Positions 1 to 7,381 of a DNA stretch of 26,977 bases are shown here, one piece after another. The notes beneath the pieces were generated by a model. The model saw only the letters and a program-made list of their open reading frames with translations, had not been told where the DNA came from and searched no databases. The stretch comes from a virus. The stretch is taken from positions 1-26,977 of the IMG/VR virus record IMGVR_UViG_3300024520_000417; one strand, given 5' to 3'. The position numbers and the translations under genes are program-made. Each line of letters opens with the position of its first letter. Position 1 is the stretch's first letter.

Positions 1-182
1 TAAACATGCAAAGCCCCGTTTCTTTGATTTTTGACACAGATTTCGGACCTTGTGACCTTATGTGTACCGTTTTTAAAAAATTTTATTTATTTTTGGGTCA
101 CAGATTATCTCAAAAGGTCATTTTTATTGCGTGACCAATGGGATTTTTTTTACAGGTCACATTTTGAACAGGGAAAAGAAAA
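1..182 (+). promoter_or_regulatory. Non-coding leader of terS with GGTCAC hexamer cluster
   Basis: No convincing gene is seen here. The first three bases (TAA) may be the stop codon of a gene lying outside the window. The stretch contains GTGACC at 52-57, GGTCAC at 96-101, the near match GGTCAT at 116-121, GTGACC at 131-136 and GGTCAC at 155-160, so four exact copies and one near copy in mixed orientation within about 110 bases. Two copies extend to GGTCACA. In lambda, cos and the TerS-binding R sites lie immediately before the small terminase gene. By position these hexamers are candidate TerS binding sites, or operators for a regulator such as the HTH protein encoded at 3894. The function is inferred. 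Confidence 0.5.
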
Positions 183-872
183 ATGGCAAAATTTAAGGCG
201 AAAGAATTTTATGAGCTTTGTGGAATAAGCAAAGGAAATTTCTACACGTATAAAAAACGAGGAAACATACACGTTTCAGAGGATGGTTTGGTTGATTCAG
301 CCCATCCAGTTAATGCAGCGTTTATGAATAAAAGGGTGATGAATAAAAAAACTATCCCTACTCCTGTTGCTCCATCACCGGCTGCCCCTGTTGTAAGTGC
401 TCAAAAGCCGAAACCGATTAAAAGGACCAAAGCAGAACTGAAAGCAGCTAAAGATGCAGAGGAGAGGGATCAAAAGAGGCAGGATGATTCAGATGCTCAG
501 GCAACCCACAGATACAACTTGGACCGTCAAATAAAGGAAGCTGAGTTAACATCTAAAGAGCAAACTATTGAGTTGAACAAACTTAAAATTTCTAAGTTGT
601 CTGGAGAGGTGATACCGACCCAGCTTGTGAAAGAGATATTCGCTCAACATTTTAAGAGTGTTACTGTGTCAATGCATCAGGGGTGTGATAATTTCATTAT
701 GACTATTGCAAAGACCACCGGAATGAAGAAGCAAGACATGGCCAGAATGCGTGGTGAATTGATTGAGATTGTGAACGAGGCTGTGAGGGATGGTGTTGAA
801 GACAGTAAAGAGAGTATTAAAAATATTGTAAATGAGTATAAAGATAAGCGGGGTGTTGGTGAAAGGAAATAA
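183..872 (+). CDS. terS: Terminase small subunit, Nu1-like
   Basis: Probable DNA-recognition subunit of the packaging motor, 229 aa. Residues 1-45 look like a small winged-helix/HTH domain (FYELCGISKGNFYTYKKRG). A Pro/Ala/Lys-rich linker follows at about 55-80. A long charged helix (about 80-125) then ends in the stretch LNKLKISKLSGEVIPTQLV, which resembles the dimerisation helix and 'LSGE-hP' turn of lambda Nu1 and its relatives. The C-terminal helical part (125-229) would contact TerL. The ATG at 183 follows a purine-rich stretch, and the gene lies 470 bp upstream of terL. The 5' flank holds the GGTCAC cluster, a plausible binding target. The family call rests on the helix motif, the HTH-like N-terminus and the position; no search was run. 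Confidence 0.75.
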   Translation: MAKFKAKEFYELCGISKGNFYTYKKRGNIHVSEDGLVDSAHPVNAAFMNKRVMNKKTIPTPVAPSPAAPVVSAQKPKPIKRTKAELKAAKDAEERDQKRQDDSDAQATHRYNLDRQIKEAELTSKEQTIELNKLKISKLSGEVIPTQLVKEIFAQHFKSVTVSMHQGCDNFIMTIAKTTGMKKQDMARMRGELIEIVNEAVRDGVEDSKESIKNIVNEYKDKRGVGERK

Positions 873-887
873 TTTAAATCAGGGAAT

Positions 888-1043
888 ATGGGAGAGGTAA
901 AAAGTAAAGAAGATCATATGTGGGATATTGTTTTTTCATATAATAAGGAATACAAACTAACTAGTTGGTGGCGTTTTAAACGAAGGGCTGAATTGCGAAA
1001 AAAACGGCGTGATGTATTAGAATTTATTATTAATTATTGTTAA
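888..1043 (+). CDS. Small hypothetical protein, 51 aa, basic
   Basis: A 51-codon frame opens 15 bases after the terS stop, preceded by AGGGAAT. The product begins MGEVKSKEDHMW, has an aromatic middle (KLTSWWRFKRR) and a strongly basic stretch (RRAELRKKRRD), and ends EFIINYC. I do not recognise it. Its tight placement between terS and the next small frame, with the same strand and base composition, supports a real gene. The basic middle could suit nucleic-acid binding, but nothing specific is visible. A non-coding spacer is the alternative. Confidence 0.5.
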   Translation: MGEVKSKEDHMWDIVFSYNKEYKLTSWWRFKRRAELRKKRRDVLEFIINYC

Positions 1044-1053
1044 AACAGTTAAT

Positions 1054-1137
1054 ATGGAGAACGTATATATAACCGCGATCATTTGTATAACATTGCTTTG
1101 TGGTTTAGTTATTTATTTTTTATTAAAAGACGAATAG
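1054..1137 (+). CDS. Putative 27-aa single-pass membrane peptide
   Basis: This short frame starts at ATG 1054, after the sequence AGTTAAT, and stops at 1135-1137, two bases before the next start. The product starts MENVYITA. Nearly the whole of it is one hydrophobic segment (about residues 5-23, including ITLLCGLVIYFLL), ending in the charged tail KDE. This is the size and layout of a phage membrane micropeptide. A holin-like or host-interaction role would be speculation. The coding case rests on the clean hydrophobic-then-charged pattern and tight spacing. A chance frame cannot be excluded at this length. Confidence 0.4.
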   Translation: MENVYITAIICITLLCGLVIYFLLKDE

Positions 1138-1139
1138 AA

Positions 1140-1352
1140 ATGAGGTTATCACGCAAGAAAAAGAAACAAATAAAAAAAGAATTGAAGACAGTTTATGGAA
1201 TTCTTCCTTATAGGATTTTTAATCATTTCGGATGGAAAAAGGGGTTGTCAATACTAAAAGGAGCAACACCGGGGATGACGGAATCACTCTATTTTAATAA
1301 TTTGTTTTTAAAAAAATGGAATATTAAATTACCTTCTCTAAAATGGACATAG
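1140..1352 (+). CDS. Small hypothetical basic protein, 70 aa
   Basis: The frame is open further upstream from a TTG at 1083, but that part overlaps the 27-aa membrane peptide. The ATG at 1140, two bases after that peptide's stop, is the better start and gives 70 aa. The N-terminus is very basic (MRLSRKKKKQIKKELK). The remainder has aromatic and glycine positions (YGILPYRIFNHFGWKKG) and ends LPSLKWT. It overlaps the terL start by 10 bases, which suggests coupled translation. I do not recognise the family. The basic character and position suggest an accessory to packaging, which is inference only. Confidence 0.6.
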   Translation: MRLSRKKKKQIKKELKTVYGILPYRIFNHFGWKKGLSILKGATPGMTESLYFNNLFLKKWNIKLPSLKWT

Positions 1353-3355
1353 ACTTCACAGATCAAATATCAGATTTAATTGACAGTGCTGGTTTCCAGT
1401 TGTCCAATATGTTACCATCAGAGTGGGCAGAAAAGAACCGGGTTATGACTACGGATGTTAGTCCGTTCCCTGGAAAGTTTTCATTTAAAAGAACTCCATA
1501 CTTGAAAGAGGTGTTGGATACATTAAGTCCAAACCATCCTGCACATACCGTTGCTACTATGAAAGGTGCTCAGATTGGTTTTTCAACTGGGGTAATAGAG
1601 AACGCGATTGGCTTTATAATTGCGGAGAATCCATCTAATATTTTGTTCTTGACGGGGCATGCTGATTTGGCAGGGGAGGCAATGAGTGGGAAGATTGACC
1701 AGATGATTGACAGTTGTGGATTACGTCCAATGATCCGCCCAAACGTGTTGAGGAAAAAAAATCAAAGAACAGGAGACACTAATAAGTCAAAAGAGTTCCC
1801 CGGAGGGAGTATAGTTGCGGGCAGTGCTGGTAATCATAAGTTGTTGAGACAAAGATCAGTACGTTTTGGGTTTATCGATGATTTTGATGCTGCAAAGAAA
1901 AGTACAAAGGAGTCTGGATCGACAACAGAAATGATTGAGCAGCGTTTTGCGGCGTATGCTGATAAAAAGAAGTTGTATTACATTTCCACACCGGAGGTAA
2001 AGCAGACAAGTAATATTGAACCAGTGTATGAGTTGGGGGATCAGCGAAAGTATCATGTTCCGTGTCCTTGTTGTGGGAGTATGATTATATTGCATTGGCA
2101 TATTGAGATTGACGGTAAATCAGCAGGAATAACATATCAGAGGGATGAAAACGGTGGTTTAGTAGAGGGCAGTGTTGGTTATACTTGTCAAGACTGTTTT
2201 GGTTTTTTTAAGGATCAACATAAATACGAAATGTTATTGGATGGTGAATGGAAACCCACAGCGATTCCATCGGAGGTTGGTTATTATTCATATCACATAA
2301 GTTCATTGTATGCACCTCCTGGGATGTATGATTGGGAACATTATGTAAGGCAGTATATAAATGCAAACCCGATCAACGAACCTCAGAGGGCTAAAAAAAT
2401 GCAAACGTTTGTGAATCTTGTGTTGGGAGAAACTTTTGAGGAAAAGGGTGAAGCTCCAAAAGCGAATGCATTACAGAGGAATATTAGGGATTACGATGTA
2501 ATGACATTACCTGAAAATATGAGTGTTAAGGATGGTAATGGTCAGATTGTTTTATTGACTCTTGCATCGGATTTAAATGGGAAAATGGATGATGCACGAT
2601 TGGATTACGAGTTAGTTGCATGGACAGAATCGGGCGCTAACTATAGTATTGATCATGGATCTATTGGTACGTTCATTCCGAATCAAAGTCAGAGGCAAAA
2701 AGATAAAGATGACAGGGAGCATTGGACATATCATAGTGGAGAGGAGCGAAGTGTTTGGCCGGAGTTTCAGAAAGTGATTGACCGTATTTATGAGACTGAT
2801 ACAGGTCGAAGAATGCAGGCTTTTATCACTGGTGTTGATACTGGTCAGACTTTTATGGGTTCTGCGTATCATTTTGTTGAGAATAATAACTCGTTTGTGA
2901 TTGGAGTAAAGGGAAAAGATCATGATAAGTACAGGAAGTTTGGAATTGACACCCCGTCATTTAGGCCGGCAAAGGAGCGTTCAGATTTATTTTTGATTGA
3001 GGTAAATCAGGTTAAGGATGATTTAGCCGAGTTTATGAAGTTGAAATGGAATCAGGAGGTTGAGCAACCTTCAGAGTTCATGAATTTCCCGACTCCAACG
3101 AATAAAAAATACAATTACAACACATTTTTCTCACATTTCGAGGGAGAACATCGTGTTATTGATAAAAATAAGGATGGAACGGGTGTAAGTGCTCGTTGGG
3201 TGAAAAGAAACTCCGCAGCACAGAACCACTTGTGGGATTGTCGTGTTTATAACATGGCATTACGGGATATTGTAGTCTCAATGGCGTGTAAGGAAAACGG
3301 GATAAAAGGTGGTAAGTGGAAGGATTATGTTGATATTATTTTTGGTAGGATATAA
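1343..3355 (+). CDS. terL: Terminase large subunit, GpA family
   Basis: ATP-driven DNA translocase and nuclease of the packaging motor, 670 aa (lambda gpA is 641). Residues 74-82, KGAQIGFST, align with the deviant Walker A of lambda gpA (KSARVGYSK), in which the lysine stands at the start of the loop. Residues 174-183 (RFGFIDDFDA) are the Walker B region. A zinc-ribbon-like part has CPCC at 241-244 and CQDC at 282-285, common in this family. SLYAPPGMYDW (321-331) and FVNLVLGETFEE (356-367) match conserved GpA positions. The nuclease domain starts at LASDLNG (408-413, acidic Asp410) and continues through FITGVDTG. It overlaps the upstream 70-aa frame by 10 bases. The next gene follows only after a 66-base gap. 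Confidence 0.95.
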   Translation: MDIDFTDQISDLIDSAGFQLSNMLPSEWAEKNRVMTTDVSPFPGKFSFKRTPYLKEVLDTLSPNHPAHTVATMKGAQIGFSTGVIENAIGFIIAENPSNILFLTGHADLAGEAMSGKIDQMIDSCGLRPMIRPNVLRKKNQRTGDTNKSKEFPGGSIVAGSAGNHKLLRQRSVRFGFIDDFDAAKKSTKESGSTTEMIEQRFAAYADKKKLYYISTPEVKQTSNIEPVYELGDQRKYHVPCPCCGSMIILHWHIEIDGKSAGITYQRDENGGLVEGSVGYTCQDCFGFFKDQHKYEMLLDGEWKPTAIPSEVGYYSYHISSLYAPPGMYDWEHYVRQYINANPINEPQRAKKMQTFVNLVLGETFEEKGEAPKANALQRNIRDYDVMTLPENMSVKDGNGQIVLLTLASDLNGKMDDARLDYELVAWTESGANYSIDHGSIGTFIPNQSQRQKDKDDREHWTYHSGEERSVWPEFQKVIDRIYETDTGRRMQAFITGVDTGQTFMGSAYHFVENNNSFVIGVKGKDHDKYRKFGIDTPSFRPAKERSDLFLIEVNQVKDDLAEFMKLKWNQEVEQPSEFMNFPTPTNKKYNYNTFFSHFEGEHRVIDKNKDGTGVSARWVKRNSAAQNHLWDCRVYNMALRDIVVSMACKENGIKGGKWKDYVDIIFGRI

Positions 3356-3372
3356 AACTTTTTCTTAAAATA

Positions 3373-3404
3373 TTTGTTTTTAATTACCTTATTGCGTAAT
3401 TTAG
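3373..3404 (+). promoter_or_regulatory. Candidate Bacteroidetes-type promoter
   Basis: In the 66-base gap after terL, TTTG at 3373-3376 and TAATTTAG at 3397-3404 are 20 bases apart. This fits the Bacteroidetes sigma pattern TTTG...TAnnTTTG with one mismatch in the -7 element. It would drive the 168-aa gene at 3422 and the recombination genes behind it. AT-rich spacers give such matches by chance fairly easily. Confidence 0.4.
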
Positions 3405-3421
3405 TCAAAAATAGATATTAA

Positions 3422-3928
3422 ATGAGCGATTCTCAAGTCAAAACAAGGAAAAAAGCACCTAAGCGGTCTAAAAAGATCGATAAAGAGGCAGAAAAGACTG
3501 ATGTACACATCGCGGACACTATAAATTTTCATGAATTATTCAGGGCTAAAGGCAGGAAAGGGCTTCACACGCTGAGGGCGGCACCGAGTGCATCCGGAAT
3601 GTGTGGGATGATTGAGTTCATGAATTATGACAATAGGTTTGTTGTTCATCAAAAGGATTTGGAGTCGTTGGGCCATCTTGTTTTTTACACTTATGCTGGA
3701 CACAAGGATCTGTCCTTTGGAGATGTTTTTCGTAATCTTTATGATGCGAAAGCGGATCAGGAGGGTTTTGCTAACAGGGCGGTAAAGGATCAGATGGAAA
3801 TTGCGGTTCCTTGTTTTGACGAGGATCAATTTAAGAGACACCACATGGTGTCTGTTTTAGGTTGGTTCAAAGAGATCATAAAAAAATTAGAAGATGGAGG
3901 AATTAATCAAAAAAAAGATACTAAATGA
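3422..3928 (+). CDS. Hypothetical protein, 168 aa
   Basis: Unrecognised. The N-terminus (about residues 1-30) is very rich in Lys and Arg (KTRKKAPKRSKKIDKEAEK) and probably disordered. The body (35-150) looks like a compact alpha/beta fold with RAAPSASGMCGMIEFMN, two aromatic-rich strands (HLVFYTYAGH) and a C-terminal helix (GWFKEIIKKLEDG). No catalytic motif or membrane segment is evident. It is the first gene after terL, behind a possible promoter. Its 3' end overlaps the HTH gene at 3894 in another frame, so it probably belongs to the recombination transcript. Confidence 0.75.
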   Translation: MSDSQVKTRKKAPKRSKKIDKEAEKTDVHIADTINFHELFRAKGRKGLHTLRAAPSASGMCGMIEFMNYDNRFVVHQKDLESLGHLVFYTYAGHKDLSFGDVFRNLYDAKADQEGFANRAVKDQMEIAVPCFDEDQFKRHHMVSVLGWFKEIIKKLEDGGINQKKDTK

Positions 3929-4070
3929 GACTACATTAGCACAATTTGCGGATAGCAACAATATTAGGAGGGCTACTTTGAGTGATTTTTTAAATGGAAA
4001 AAGAGATATCAGGGTGAGCACATTTTTAAGGATAATTAAGCCGCTGGGGATCGTGGTTGTAGAGAAGTAA
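3894..4070 (+). CDS. Small XRE/Cro-like HTH protein, 58 aa
   Basis: A short frame begins at ATG 3894, overlapping the last 35 bases of the 168-aa gene, and stops at 4068-4070. The product begins MEELIKKKILNET. It then shows a classic Cro/C1-type helix-turn-helix pattern: TLAQFADSNNIRRATLSDFL (residues 14-33), followed by NGKRDIRVSTFLRIIKPLGI. The turn and 'S-x-F-L-N-G-K' recognition helix end match XRE proteins, as does the final 'hxxIhxxLGh' helix. The product is only the HTH domain with no effector region. It could regulate the recombination or head genes, or bind the GGTCAC sites near position 100; both are inference. Confidence 0.7.
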   Translation: MEELIKKKILNETTLAQFADSNNIRRATLSDFLNGKRDIRVSTFLRIIKPLGIVVVEK

Positions 4071-4087
4071 CCAATAAACACACACAC

Positions 4088-5800
4088 ATGAATCAAAAGA
4101 AAGTAAAGATAATAGGATTGAGGATTAACTCACAGCAGGGCATATTGCATAGTTGTGCGTTGAAATTCGATGATAAAAACCATCTTATCGCTGTAAAAGG
4201 GGCTGTTGGGTCTGGTAAAACGACATTACAGAAAAGTTTACAGTTAGGGACTTTGGGCAGTGATACTTTAAAGGACGACAAGGGGTTGTATGGAGCGATT
4301 GACGAAGAAATCCAGTTGTTGGACGGGGAAAACAATATATTCGTCGGGTGTAAATCCTCAAAGGGTGGTACTCTTGATTTTGTTTTGTATCAAAAAGATG
4401 AGTCGGGTAAAATAATTAAAAACCCGGTTATTGATGGGGTGAAGTGTACTCCTGCATCTTATTTGAAGAATTTACAAACGGCTTTGACATGGAGAATGGA
4501 TGAGTTGATGAGTGAGAATGTTGTTGTTCAGAAAAAGATACTTTTAGAGCTTTATAAGTCGGAGTTGGCAGATCAGGGCGTTGTGTTTGATAAAAGTTCA
4601 GACGAATACAAGGATAGCATTTTGGGGCGTATTGAATTAGCTGAAAATGACAGATCACAAAAGGAGTTTGAAAGAAAATCGGTTGGTGGATTTGCAAATC
4701 AACTTGAAAGTGTAGGGGTTGATGTTAATGATCCTGGGACTTATCCAGAAATGATTGACGTTACTGATTTGGAGAAGAAGAAAAACGCTTTATCGTATGA
4801 AATTGAGAACATCGATAAGGTGAAGGATCAGAAGTTGGAGGGTTTAAAAAATGAAGCGGGTGCGGTTGTTAATTTGATTAAATCACAGAACAATGTGATT
4901 GAGAGTTCAAATAGTAAAAAAGAAACTGAGTTTGAGAAAAAGAAGGAGCAGTATTCGCAGAATGTTCATACTCTGAATGGTATTAAGACTGATTTAGGTA
5001 CGTTGGTTGAGCAAAAGTGTGTTTCAGAAGAGTTGAAAAACTCAACTTTGGAGCTTTTGGAAAGCGGGTTCAAAAACCCCGGGGCGATGTGTGAAACTTT
5101 GGATGCTCTTGTTGAGTTTTTAGAAAGTGGTCAGATTATTACTAAGTCCGCAGACTGGAAAGGATCTGATGATGTGTTGGAAAACTTAAAAAAGTATGAG
5201 GCCATAAAAAAACAATATTCACAACAATCAAAAACTCCACAGGGAGATACTTCATCACTTGAAAAGGATTTGGAGGGCGTTGTGGGGAAATTGTCACAAG
5301 CAAAAACAGTAAACAAGATTCACGCTCAGATTTCAGCATTTAAAGAGTGGAAAGATGCTAATGATCTTGTGTTTGAGTTGAGGGATGAGTATGCAGGAAT
5401 GTTAGCATCTATCAATACGGGTGTTGAGGGCTTGAGAATATCGGTTGATAAAGAGGAGTCAGGAAAGCTGGATATATATTTGACTTATGATGGTACATTT
5501 GATCCTTCGTATTTTAATAACGTTGGGAAGCAACAGAGGAAGTTATCAAGCTATTCAGGAACACAAAAACCAATGATTTGTTTGTTGTTACAGAACTATT
5601 TGTTGAACAAGTTACCAAAAGCAATGAGATATTTGTGGATTGATAATGTGCCTATTGACAATAAAACCAAGTTGTTGTTGGAAAAGATGGGTAATGATCT
5701 TGATATGACTGTTATTGTTAATATCACTGGTGATTTCACAAAAGACGGTTTAACAGATGGAGAGATATTGATTGAAGGGGGTGAGGTATTTTTTAATTAA
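4088..5800 (+). CDS. SMC/Rad50-like ATPase of phage recombination module
   Basis: A 570-aa P-loop ATPase with split head domains. Walker A is GAVGSGKT at residues 38-45 near the N-terminus. The middle (about 190-440) is Lys/Glu-rich with coiled-coil character. The C-terminal part carries a signature-like LSSYSGTQ (486-493) followed by MRYLWIDNVPID (513-524), the Walker B region. The usual acidic pair D-E is replaced by Asp519-Asn520. This layout matches the RecN/Rad50/SMC class. The gene sits directly before Rad52-like and YqaJ-like genes, so it probably assists end processing or annealing during phage recombination. TTG is preferred for leucine here, unlike the capsid genes. The start at ATG 4088 follows an AC-rich spacer. 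Confidence 0.75.
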   Translation: MNQKKVKIIGLRINSQQGILHSCALKFDDKNHLIAVKGAVGSGKTTLQKSLQLGTLGSDTLKDDKGLYGAIDEEIQLLDGENNIFVGCKSSKGGTLDFVLYQKDESGKIIKNPVIDGVKCTPASYLKNLQTALTWRMDELMSENVVVQKKILLELYKSELADQGVVFDKSSDEYKDSILGRIELAENDRSQKEFERKSVGGFANQLESVGVDVNDPGTYPEMIDVTDLEKKKNALSYEIENIDKVKDQKLEGLKNEAGAVVNLIKSQNNVIESSNSKKETEFEKKKEQYSQNVHTLNGIKTDLGTLVEQKCVSEELKNSTLELLESGFKNPGAMCETLDALVEFLESGQIITKSADWKGSDDVLENLKKYEAIKKQYSQQSKTPQGDTSSLEKDLEGVVGKLSQAKTVNKIHAQISAFKEWKDANDLVFELRDEYAGMLASINTGVEGLRISVDKEESGKLDIYLTYDGTFDPSYFNNVGKQQRKLSSYSGTQKPMICLLLQNYLLNKLPKAMRYLWIDNVPIDNKTKLLLEKMGNDLDMTVIVNITGDFTKDGLTDGEILIEGGEVFFN

Positions 5801-5815
5801 TTAAAACAAATCAAA

Positions 5816-6316
5816 ATGAGCGAAAAAATAGAGTTATACAGATACAAAGACATTGAGGGTTATAAATTGGCTTTATCAGCGACACCATCATCAAATTGGT
5901 TAAAGGAAAGGGCTTTAGGAGGTGGCAAAACGGCTGCTTATGAGCCGATTGAGATTAAGCAGGCTTTGGCAGATCGTATATTTAGATCCTGGGAGGTTTG
6001 TGAGGAAAAGTACATGAATGTGTTGAATGAGATTGTGTGTACTGTGAAAATTACGGCATTACCTGATTACCCCGAGGCAGAACATATATTATTTACTGGT
6101 TCCGCTTCAAAGCCGGTACAGTGTGATAAGGGTGCGGTTGTTCATGAGTTCCCAAAAGGTAAAAAAGCCAATGCGTTGGAATATTGCCTCCCTGCTGTTA
6201 GGAGTGAAGCGATTGGAAACGCTTTGGAGACTTTGGGGAATTTATTTGGTCGTAATGTTGCGCGGTCAGTTGGAAATGACTTTGGATTTGAATTGAAGTA
6301 TAAAAAGGGTGAATAG
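5816..6316 (+). CDS. Rad52/Erf-like single-strand annealing protein
   Basis: 166 aa. Residues 28-60 (NWLKERALGGGKTAAYEPIE and the following helix to RSWEV) have the pattern of Rad52-type phage recombinases: a Gly-rich basic loop, an aromatic, then a helix ending in Trp59. A beta-rich stretch follows (NEIVCTVKITALPDYPEAEH). The C-terminal helix (AIGNALETLGNLFGRNVAR) is reminiscent of the Rad52 'A..tALKrA...fG' helix. It lies 15 bases after the ATPase stop, and its 3' end overlaps the exonuclease gene start, giving the usual annealase-exonuclease pair. The family is inferred from motif and context; RecT or another annealase class is possible. Confidence 0.6.
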   Translation: MSEKIELYRYKDIEGYKLALSATPSSNWLKERALGGGKTAAYEPIEIKQALADRIFRSWEVCEEKYMNVLNEIVCTVKITALPDYPEAEHILFTGSASKPVQCDKGAVVHEFPKGKKANALEYCLPAVRSEAIGNALETLGNLFGRNVARSVGNDFGFELKYKKGE

Positions 6317-7076
6317 TTTTCAAGAAATAACGAGTGATTTTGTGATGATTGGGTCTTTGGATGGACCTGATTCATCCAGTGATTTACAGCGTACTGAGGA
6401 GTGGTTGGAAAAGAGGAAAGGTCGTTTTACGGGTTCAAAGATTAAGGATTTAATGTCGTGTGGGAGAAGCACTTCAAAGATGCCTTGGGGCCGTATTGAA
6501 AAGACGGTTGATTTTGGGTCCGCTGCTGAAAAGTACATTTATAACGTTGGTCAGGAGAGAAGGACAGGGATCAGGAGTATGAGTGCATCATCAAAAGCCA
6601 TGCAGCATGGTACAGATAGTGAGCCGTTGTTGATTGATCGGTTAATTAAAGATGGTGTAATAAAAGATTTTGAGGAGTTGGGTTTTGAACACTTTGGTGA
6701 GTATAAAAACGGGGGCGCATCAGTTGATGGTGTTTGTACATACAATGGTGAGCGTGTTACAATGGAATTGAAATGTTGCACCTCTTGGGATGGTCACTTC
6801 AAAAGAATGTATGAGGCCGTACATGAAAAGCATGATGATTTTTGGCAGTTTCAGGCAGAGATGAAATCTGTTGGTTTGAAAAAGTGTCTTTATGTAGTTG
6901 CTGCCCCGATGCAGGTTGAAAAGTATGATACTCAGATTGTAAAAGCGTCTGATATCCATCAGAAGTGCATGTTGGACCGGTGTAATATTGCAGACAGAGC
7001 AATTGAATTGTGGGATAAACATTCATATTCTGAAGCGTTACAAATTGCGTGTTCAGAGTTTAAAAGTAGTAATTAA
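6309..7076 (+). CDS. YqaJ-type phage exonuclease (PD-(D/E)XK)
   Basis: 255 aa, matching the lambda Exo/YqaJ nuclease fold. The N-terminal motif RTEEWLEKRKGRFTGSKI (28-45) is the typical 'W...R...h.aS.h' start of the family. HGTDSEPLLIDRL (100-112) gives the first acidic helix residue, Glu105. SVDG (138-141) supplies Asp140 and MELKCC (152-157) supplies the E-x-K pair Glu153/Lys155. FWQFQAEM (178-185) contains the late conserved Gln. The enzyme would resect duplex ends 5' to 3' for the annealing protein. GTG 6309 overlaps the upstream stop, suggesting coupling; ATG 6345 is a possible alternative that keeps all motifs. Confidence 0.85.
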   Translation: MNSFQEITSDFVMIGSLDGPDSSSDLQRTEEWLEKRKGRFTGSKIKDLMSCGRSTSKMPWGRIEKTVDFGSAAEKYIYNVGQERRTGIRSMSASSKAMQHGTDSEPLLIDRLIKDGVIKDFEELGFEHFGEYKNGGASVDGVCTYNGERVTMELKCCTSWDGHFKRMYEAVHEKHDDFWQFQAEMKSVGLKKCLYVVAAPMQVEKYDTQIVKASDIHQKCMLDRCNIADRAIELWDKHSYSEALQIACSEFKSSN

Positions 7077-7108
7077 TCAATTTTTATATAAATCAAAATC
7101 AAATCAAA

Positions 7109-7369
7109 ATGCAAGTTACGGAACAAACAAAAAAAGAGTCATTGGAAGTTTTAAGTATTTTCAAGAAAACATTGTTAAATCCTTTTAAGACGGACAAGTG
7201 GCAGTCAAAATTTCAGGAATCAATTGCGCAGCTTTTAAGCGATTACAAGCTAAGGGAACGCCTTAGTGTTGGGCAACAAGTAAAAGATCAATACAAAGGT
7301 TTTATCCCAATGCCTCAATCAACTATTGTCAACCGTTTGAGATTTTTGATTACCGGAAACTTTAAGTAA
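7109..7369 (+). CDS. Hypothetical protein, 86 aa
   Basis: Unrecognised and mostly helical. The N-terminal half is Lys/Glu/Gln-rich (MQVTEQTKKESLEVLSIFKK) with the region WQSKFQESIAQLLSDYKLRE. The C-terminus contains FIPMPQSTIVNRLRFLI. It begins 32 bases after the exonuclease stop, behind an AT-rich spacer with the direct repeat AAATCAAAATC. It ends 25 bases before the gpW-like gene. By position it is the last member of the recombination module. No domain or membrane segment is visible. Confidence 0.65.
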   Translation: MQVTEQTKKESLEVLSIFKKTLLNPFKTDKWQSKFQESIAQLLSDYKLRERLSVGQQVKDQYKGFIPMPQSTIVNRLRFLITGNFK

Positions 7370-7381
7370 TCATTTTTTTTG

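Noticed and set aside
31-228. Open frame from TTG 31 overlapping the terS start
   Set aside because: It has no ATG start, is hydrophobic and Phe-rich from T-rich DNA, and overlaps the better-supported terS start. The stretch is better explained as a regulatory leader.
6720-7026. Overlapping - strand frames opposite the exonuclease gene
   Set aside because: They cover the catalytic region of a recognised nuclease, lack motifs and have no independent spacing or promoter.
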